64,000 nucleotides of DNA from Pseudomonadota bacterium (GTDB lineage Bacteria > Pseudomonadota > Alphaproteobacteria > Sphingomonadales > Sphingomonadaceae), in NCBI GenBank assembly GCA_023394965.1, contig JAEWZX010000042.1, forward strand, positions 124,001 to 188,000, in the 5' to 3' direction. Made by a program: the position numbers and the translations under genes. The notes under the pieces are model-generated. The model was given only the letters and a program-made list of their open reading frames with translations, was not told the origin of the DNA and made no database searches. Positions within the stretch are counted from its first letter, which is position 1; every line of letters begins with the position of its first letter. Below, one piece after another: positions 58,983 to 64,000 of this stretch.

Positions 58983-59729
58983 TCAGAAGTGGGTCAGATA
59001 GCCCCCGTCGACCGCCAGCGTGTGCCCGGTAATATAGCTTGCCTCTGGCGAGGCGAGGAAGGCCACCGCGCCACCGATCTCCGCAGGTTCACCCCAACGG
59101 CCCAGCGACGTACGGCGCGCCAGATGCTGCGCCACGCCGGGATCGACAGACATTTCCTCATTCGCCTCGGTCGCGAAATAGCCCGGAGCGACCGCATTCA
59201 CTGTGATACCGGCACTGCCCAGCTCCGCCGCAAAGGCGCGGGTCAATGCAGCCAGTCCACCCTTGCTTGCGGTATAGAGAACATCGCCGCGTGCGATATC
59301 GGCGGCAATCGATGTGATGTTGATGATCCGACCATAGCCCCGCGCCTCCATCAAAGGCACCGCCCGGCGTGCAAGATCGAAAGGGGCGACCAGATTGGTC
59401 GCGAGCAGGGCCGTCATGTCCTTTCGCCGCAACTGCGCCAACGGCCTGCGATCTCTCTGCCCCACATTGTTGACCAGGATGTCGAGCCCGTCTTCGGCCA
59501 GCATCTCGAACGCGGTCGCGGTCGCATCATCATCCGCGATGTCGAATGCAAGCGCCCGCGCACCCGATCCAATACGGCTCACCGCATCCCGTAGCACCAC
59601 CTCGTCACGCCCATTGAGCCAGACGGTTGCCCCCGCCCGTATAAGGCGTTGTGCGATTGCATAGCCCAGCCCGCGACCAGCCCCGGTTACGAGCGCGACA
59701 CGCCCTTCGAGTGTTTCCTCCGCATCCAT
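58983..59729 (-). CDS. SDR family oxidoreductase
   Basis: 248 residues: VALVTGAGRGLGYAIAQRL, ILVNNVGQRD, IINITSIAADIARGDVLYTASKGGLAALTRAF (Ser, Tyr, Lys triad), TVNAVAPGYFATE and FLASPEASYITGHTLAVDGGY. This C-terminal pattern is that of FabG-like or gluconate 5-dehydrogenase-like SDRs (the latter often uses this RGLG loop). One base separates its start from the stop of the neighbouring SDR gene, same strand. Confidence 0.92.
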   Translation of the reverse strand: MDAEETLEGRVALVTGAGRGLGYAIAQRLIRAGATVWLNGRDEVVLRDAVSRIGSGARALAFDIADDDATATAFEMLAEDGLDILVNNVGQRDRRPLAQLRRKDMTALLATNLVAPFDLARRAVPLMEARGYGRIINITSIAADIARGDVLYTASKGGLAALTRAFAAELGSAGITVNAVAPGYFATEANEEMSVDPGVAQHLARRTSLGRWGEPAEIGGAVAFLASPEASYITGHTLAVDGGYLTHF

Positions 59730-59730
59730 G

Positions 59731-60486
59731 TCAATGTTCGTAGATCATCTTCGCCGTCATGCCACCATCGATGTTGAGATGCTGCCCGGTCACAAAACCG
59801 GCTTCGTGCAGATAGGCCACGGCCTGGGCAATGTCTTCAGGGCGCCCGATACGCCCTGCAGGATGTTGATCGCGATCTTTTGCACGATGATCGGGATGGC
59901 TGCGCTGTCCAGTTTTCTGCCATGGCCCGGTCTCGATCCAACCCGGCCTTATCGCATTCACGCGAATGGCCGGGCCCACAGTTACTGCAAGGGAGTGCGT
60001 GAAGGCATCAAGACCGCCCTTCGCCGCGGCGTAGGCAAAGGTTTCGGGTTCGCTCATTACAGCACGCGTAGAGGAAATATTCACGACGCTGGCGGTGTCC
60101 GCGCGTCGCAAAAGCGGAAGCGCAGAGCGCGTGACGAGAAAGGCTGCTGTCAGACTGGCATCGATCCAGGCCTGCCAATCCTTCAGGGCGAGTTTCTCGA
60201 GCGGCCCAGCGTAAGGATCAGCAATTCCCGAATTATTTACCAGACAATCGATCGGATCGTCGCCAAGCCACTTTCCCACACGCTCGAAAGCAGTCGACAC
60301 CGGGCCTTCCCGGCCAACATCGGCCGTAAGGAACAGCACCATTTCACGGGGCATCGCGTCCCGCAATTCCCCCAGCGCCTCGGAGTCGGTGTCCAATCCG
60401 ATCACGCGCCAGCCCAGGCCATGGAAATGCATCGCGATCGCGCGGCCAATGCCATTGCCCGCGCCTGTTATCAGTATCGTTCGCAT
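59731..60486 (-). CDS. SDR family oxidoreductase
   Basis: 251 residues from ATG 60486: TILITGAGNGIGRAIAMHF, LVNNSGIADP, VVNISSTRAVMSEPETFAYAAAKGGLDAFTHSLA (triad), RVNAIRPGWIET, AYLHEAGFVTGQHLNIDGGM. The upstream in-frame extension overlaps the hisN gene and lacks family sequence. Adjacent to another SDR gene with 1 base between, suggesting an operon hisN-SDR-SDR. Substrate unknown. Confidence 0.9.
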   Translation of the reverse strand: MRTILITGAGNGIGRAIAMHFHGLGWRVIGLDTDSEALGELRDAMPREMVLFLTADVGREGPVSTAFERVGKWLGDDPIDCLVNNSGIADPYAGPLEKLALKDWQAWIDASLTAAFLVTRSALPLLRRADTASVVNISSTRAVMSEPETFAYAAAKGGLDAFTHSLAVTVGPAIRVNAIRPGWIETGPWQKTGQRSHPDHRAKDRDQHPAGRIGRPEDIAQAVAYLHEAGFVTGQHLNIDGGMTAKMIYEH

Positions 60487-60511
60487 GAAGCGCAAACGAA
60501 GGCGTGATCGA

Positions 60512-61312
60512 TCAGTGCCCGTGATCGTGCAGAGAAGAACCACCCATCGCTTCGAGCACATCTTCAAGCCGGGCCGCGTCGCCCAGCGCAATCACGCGCC
60601 CGTCGCTACCAGCATCCAGTGGGTTGCCCTGCCAGTCGCTCATCACCCCGCCAGCGCCTTCCACCACGGGCACCAGAGCGGCATAATCGTACAGCTTGAG
60701 CCCCGCCTCGATGACCACATCGACATGGCCACTCGCGACAAGACCGTAATTGTAACAATCGCCGCCATAAATGATCTTGCGTTCCGCCACCGCCTTGGCA
60801 ACGCCCATGAACGCATCGACGTCATCGCCGGAAAATTGATGCGGCGTGGTCGTGCCGAGCACGGCATCGGACAGGTCCTTGCATGACGCGGCGCGCGCGG
60901 GTTTACCGTTGAATGTCGTTCCTTCGCCGATCTGTCCGATCCACCGCTCCTTTGCGATAGGTTGATCGATCACCCCCAGCACCGGCCAGCCATCCTGCAT
61001 CAGGGCGATCAGAGTCCCAAAGATCGGCCGCCCGGCGATGAAGCTGGTGGTGCCATCGATAGGATCGAGCACCCATTGCCGCCCGGCACCTTCGTTGCGC
61101 GTACCGTATTCTTCGCCGATGATACCATCTTCACCGCGCTCGGCTTCGATGATTGACCGCATTGCGGCTTCGGCGGCACGGTCGGCCTCGGTCACGAAGC
61201 TATGATCTGCCTTGCGTTCCTGGGACCATTCGCCACGGAAAAGAGGTCGGATGGCTTCCCCGGCTGCATCAGCGAGACGGTTGGCAAGTGCGAGATCGGA
61301 GGTTTTTGGCAT
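60512..61312 (-). CDS. hisN: histidinol-phosphatase, inositol monophosphatase family
   Basis: 266 residues of the FIG/IMP superfamily: FVTEADRAAEAAMRSIIE, GIIGEEYG, WVLDPIDGTTSFIAGRP (metal Asp-x-Ile-Asp-Gly), GGDCYNYGLVASGHVDVVIEAGLKLYDYAALVPVVEGAGG. This HisN branch carries the GGDCYNYGLVA motif that separates histidinol phosphatase from inositol monophosphatase, so the call is preferred. ATG at 61312 (MPKTSDLALANRL). Confidence 0.88.
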   Translation of the reverse strand: MPKTSDLALANRLADAAGEAIRPLFRGEWSQERKADHSFVTEADRAAEAAMRSIIEAERGEDGIIGEEYGTRNEGAGRQWVLDPIDGTTSFIAGRPIFGTLIALMQDGWPVLGVIDQPIAKERWIGQIGEGTTFNGKPARAASCKDLSDAVLGTTTPHQFSGDDVDAFMGVAKAVAERKIIYGGDCYNYGLVASGHVDVVIEAGLKLYDYAALVPVVEGAGGVMSDWQGNPLDAGSDGRVIALGDAARLEDVLEAMGGSSLHDHGH

Positions 61313-61638
61313 CGCGATGCGATTGCCCCAACCTATGGCCTGCTTGCAACCAAATGTTTCACCCATCGGATCGTCAGCGGACGGGATGCAGCTGGCCTGC
61401 AATCCGACCATGCGAGGATGAAGAGCCCGAAGTCCGGCCGCATCATTTCGATCAGTTGCAGGTGACCCGCGAACTGCGCAGCTTGCTCGATACAACGCCG
61501 CACCGCCTGCGAAAGAAAAGTCATCCCCGGCTGCGGATCACCACGGAAATCCGCCAGTCAGCAGGGTCGGAGAGCTTACCCGCAGCGCCAGCAACAAACT
61601 CCGCAGTTGGCGCGATCCGAAAGCCGAACCCGGCAGGG
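61313..61638. other. 326-base gap between hisN and prs without a supportable gene
   Basis: Short open frames run on both strands, but none has a ribosome site or known motif. The minus strand keeps coding-like periodicity in two frames separated by a stop (DPAGFGFRIAPTAEFVAGAAGK, later ATDRNDAAGLRALHPRMVG), so it may be a decayed gene. Confidence 0.3.
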
Positions 61639-62574
61639 TCAGTCAAAAAGTGAGCTGACCGAACTTTCATCAGCGATCCGGCGAACCGCCTCCCCAATCA
61701 GGGGCGCGATGGTCAGAATGCGAATGCGCTTGGAATCCCTGGCATCGTCGGTCGGACGAATGGAATCGGTGATTACCAGTTCCTCCAGGGCAGATCCGTC
61801 GACGCGGGCGACGGCGCCGCCAGACAACACGCCATGGGTGATATAGGCCGTAACGCTCTTCGCTCCCTGATCGAGCAAAGCTTGCGCCGCATTGCACAAG
61901 GTGCCGCCTGAATCGATGATGTCGTCGATCAGGATACAATGGCGACCAGAAACATCGCCGATGATGTTCATCACTTCGCTTTCGCCCGGCCGATCGCGGC
62001 GCTTGTCGACAATCGCTAGCGGCGCATTGTCGAGCCGCTTGGCCAGTGCGCGGGCGCGCACCACGCCGCCGACGTCGGGGCTGACGACCATCAGATCCTG
62101 ATCGCCGTAACGAGCCTGGATGTCCGCCGCCATGACCGGTGCAGCAAAGAGGTTGTCCGTCGGGATGTCGAAGAAACCCTGGATCTGGCCGGCATGCAGA
62201 TCGACCGCAAGGACGCGGTCGGCGCCCGCTTCGGTGATCAAATTGGCCACCAGCTTTGCCGAGATCGGAGTGCGCGGGCCGGGTTTGCGATCCTGCCGGG
62301 CATAGCCGAAATAAGGCACCACTGCCGTAATCCGGCGTGCCGATGCGCGCTTGAGCGCATCGATGCAGATCAGCAGTTCCATGAGATTGTCGTTCGCCGG
62401 ATAGCTGGTCGACTGCACGACGAAAACGTCTTCACCGCGAACGTTCTCATGAATTTCTACGAAGATTTCCTCATCGGCGAAGCGACGGACCTGCGCATCG
62501 ACGAGTGGCATTTCGAGATAAGCTGCGATCGCACGCGCGAGCGGCAGATTGGAATTGGCGGCCATGATCTTCAT
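61639..62574 (-). CDS. prs: ribose-phosphate pyrophosphokinase
   Basis: 311 residues: MKIMAANSNLPLARAIAAYLEMPL, RRFADEEIFVEIHENVRGEDVFVVQS, YFGYARQDRKPGPRTPISAKLVANLI, VDLHAGQIQGFFDIPTDNL, VVSPDVGGVVRARALAKRL and PRPP loop CILIDDIIDSGGTLCNAA. Makes PRPP from ribose 5-phosphate and ATP. ATG at 62574 fits the family start. Confidence 0.97.
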   Translation of the reverse strand: MKIMAANSNLPLARAIAAYLEMPLVDAQVRRFADEEIFVEIHENVRGEDVFVVQSTSYPANDNLMELLICIDALKRASARRITAVVPYFGYARQDRKPGPRTPISAKLVANLITEAGADRVLAVDLHAGQIQGFFDIPTDNLFAAPVMAADIQARYGDQDLMVVSPDVGGVVRARALAKRLDNAPLAIVDKRRDRPGESEVMNIIGDVSGRHCILIDDIIDSGGTLCNAAQALLDQGAKSVTAYITHGVLSGGAVARVDGSALEELVITDSIRPTDDARDSKRIRILTIAPLIGEAVRRIADESSVSSLFD

Positions 62575-62688
62575 GCGGCGAATCCTCGGGAAAGCTGGGT
62601 GTGGCACCCGCCTAGCCGAGCGTCATGGATATGCAACATGCGAGACCGGGTTTTGAAGAGTCTTGATCGATTGGGGATGCGTCCACGA

Positions 62689-62713
62689 GGCGGTCGGGAG
62701 GCTGTCCCGACCG
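62689..62713 (-). terminator. hairpin after glpX, probable terminator
   Basis: GCGGTCGGGA at 62689-62698 and TCCCGACCGC at 62704-62713, perfect 10-bp stem, loop of 5. No clear U run follows on the minus strand, so it may only stabilise the mRNA end. Confidence 0.5.
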
Positions 62714-62729
62714 CACGCCTCAAACACAC

Positions 62730-63704
62730 TTATTTTGCGCGGTGTTCACCCTTGATCCAACGGACGGTGCCCGAGCTGGCCCGCATCACCACGCTTTCGG
62801 TCGTCATGCGGCCATCGCGCAGATATTTCACCCCTTCCAGCAGCGAGCCGGAAGTCACACCCGTAGCCGCGAAGATGCAGTCGCCCTTCACCAGATCGTC
62901 ACGTGTGTAGATGCGATCGAGATCTTCGATCCCCCATTTTGCGGCTCGTGCCTTCTCGTCATCATTGCGGAAAACCAGACGGCCGTTGAATTGCCCACCC
63001 ACGCAGCGCAGGGCAGCCGCGGCCAGAACGCCTTCGGGCGCACCGCCCTGGCCCATATACATGTCGATGGTGGTGTCTTCGTCGGTAACCGCAATCACAC
63101 CGGCGACATCACCATCCCCAATCAGCACAACGCCGCAGCCAAGACCGCGTAGCTCCGCTATGAGATCGGAATGACGCGGGCGATCCAGAACACAGACGAT
63201 GATGTCGCCCGGCTCCACACCCTTGGCTGCTGCCACGGCCTTCACATTTTCCGTCGGTGTCTTGGCGAGGTCGATGATGCCTTCCGGATAGCCGGGGCCG
63301 ACTGCCAGCTTGTCCATGTAGACATCGGGTGCATTGAGCAGGCAGCCCTCTTCCGCTGCGGCCAACACGGCCAGAGCATTGGGGCCGGCCTTGGCCGTGA
63401 TCGTGGTGCCTTCTAGCGGGTCGAGCGCAATATCGATCTTGGGGCCGCGGCCTGGCGCCCCCCCGACCTTTTCGCCAATGAACAGCATCGGAGCTTCGTC
63501 CCGTTCGCCTTCGCCTATCACGACCGTGCCATCCATATAAAGTGTATCGAAAGCCTTGCGCATGGCTTCCACGGCAGCGGCATCGGCAGCTTTTTCGTCA
63601 CCGCGGCCGATAAGCCTGGAAGCGGCCACGGCGGCGGCTTCAGTTACACGAACCATTTCAAGTACTAGGACACGATCAAGCGGATTGTCGGCAGGCGAGT
63701 TCAT
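62730..63704 (-). CDS. glpX: class II fructose-1,6-bisphosphatase
   Basis: 324 residues: VLVLEMVRVTEAAAVAASRLIGRGDEKAADAAAVEAMR, GTVVIGEGERDEAPMLFIGEKVG, IDIALDPLEGTT, CVLDRPRHSDLI, IDMYMGQGGAPEGVLAAAALRCVGGQFNGRLVF and TGVTSGSLLEGVKY. The GlpX pattern is complete. Li+-sensitive gluconeogenic phosphatase. ATG 63704 (MNSPADNPLDR) selected at the family start. Confidence 0.96.
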   Translation of the reverse strand: MNSPADNPLDRVLVLEMVRVTEAAAVAASRLIGRGDEKAADAAAVEAMRKAFDTLYMDGTVVIGEGERDEAPMLFIGEKVGGAPGRGPKIDIALDPLEGTTITAKAGPNALAVLAAAEEGCLLNAPDVYMDKLAVGPGYPEGIIDLAKTPTENVKAVAAAKGVEPGDIIVCVLDRPRHSDLIAELRGLGCGVVLIGDGDVAGVIAVTDEDTTIDMYMGQGGAPEGVLAAAALRCVGGQFNGRLVFRNDDEKARAAKWGIEDLDRIYTRDDLVKGDCIFAATGVTSGSLLEGVKYLRDGRMTTESVVMRASSGTVRWIKGEHRAK

Positions 63705-63803
63705 AATGGGTTCAGTCCTCGGAAAGCTGGTTGGGCTATGGATGGATGATCCACCCGCTGGCAGAAATTCGTATGCGCGGCCGGATAGACAGGGAGCTTT
63801 GCA

Positions 63804-64000
63804 TTGTCGAGACACTGGCACATCCGGCCATTTATCGGGCTGGCTCTTTTACTTCCCGCACCGCTCGCCGCCCAAGACAGCGCGGGCGAGACGATCGACA
63901 TTCTAGTGCCCGCCGAAGATTACGAACGCCCGCTGGAAGACTGCAGCGCCGAACAGGAAGCTGCCTCCATCTCTGGCGAAATTATCGTGTGCCGCAGACG
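63804..64000 (+). CDS. exported hypothetical protein, cut by the window end
   Basis: Reads from TTG at 63804, with AGGGAG 7 bases upstream, through a signal peptide (RPFIGLALLLPAPLAAQ) to a secreted acidic part with two Cys (LEDCSAEQEAA, EIIVCRRR) and runs off the window. Sphingomonadales encode similar exported proteins ending in a GEIxVCRRR-type motif. Overlaps nothing else. Function unknown. Confidence 0.65.
   Translation, partial: MSRHWHIRPFIGLALLLPAPLAAQDSAGETIDILVPAEDYERPLEDCSAEQEAASISGEIIVCRR

Overview
This 64 kb window is GC-rich chromosomal DNA from an alphaproteobacterium of the order Sphingomonadales, most probably Erythrobacteraceae or a close relative. The support is a serine palmitoyltransferase with its dedicated acyl carrier protein (bacterial sphingolipid synthesis), a DivK gene beside a DUF3572 gene, an argD-argF-hslO operon, DUF2793 and DUF6127 genes, and overall protein similarity. 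No rRNA, complete tRNA or CRISPR array is visible.

Layout. 0-9.9 kb: housekeeping and envelope genes (SEL1, FemAB-like, GDPD, RidA, HAD, DUF3572; divK; ACP-spt; metallophosphoesterase; Arg-rich lipoprotein; OsmC; sterol desaturase; CRP-type regulator). 9.9-14.5 kb: a PAS histidine kinase, then a persulfide/sulfur locus (MBL dioxygenase-like, BigR/SqrR-like ArsR repressor with two Cys, rhodanese-DUF2892, TauE/SafE exporter) and a DedA-like protein. 14.6-30.5 kb: a gene transfer agent (GTA) or GTA-like prophage cluster running TerS, TerL, portal, DUF6127, prohead protease, capsid, connector, a 46-residue ORF, DUF3168, major tail protein, two chaperone-like proteins, short tape measure, DUF2460 fusion, DUF2163, NlpC/P60, tail hub/tip and DUF2793. 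30.6-45.2 kb: OmpA, Cu/Zn SOD, MFS, QueC, Hsp33, ArgF, ArgD, double cold-shock protein, TerC, an M20 peptidase, a second sterol desaturase and a GMC oxidoreductase. 45.3-52.7 kb: amtB-glnK with a sigma-54 promoter, a hydrolase group, RF3, an SDR and an HExxH protein. 52.7-64 kb: pheST, two AraC paralogues, rplT-rpmI, two SDRs, HisN-like phosphatase, prs, glpX and the start of a secreted protein.

The most interesting region is the GTA cluster. Between TerL and portal it carries about 1.3 kb of foreign material: an AT-richer stretch with a 54-codon ORF, then a GIY-YIG nuclease gene bracketed by 33-bp inverted repeats. The same palindromic repeat (core CCCCGGA...TCCGGGG) recurs only inside this cluster in this window, including a triplication translated in frame as PEQVRGD at the start of the prohead protease. 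A second 77-bp inverted repeat brackets exactly the two genes for the major tail protein and the next chaperone. Intrinsic terminators stand before TerS, before the capsid gene and after it. The DUF2460 distal tail protein is fused to a large TIM-barrel-like domain, with a well-placed internal ribosome binding site exactly where the standalone version would start.

All functional calls rest on reading motifs and gene order by eye; no database search was run.
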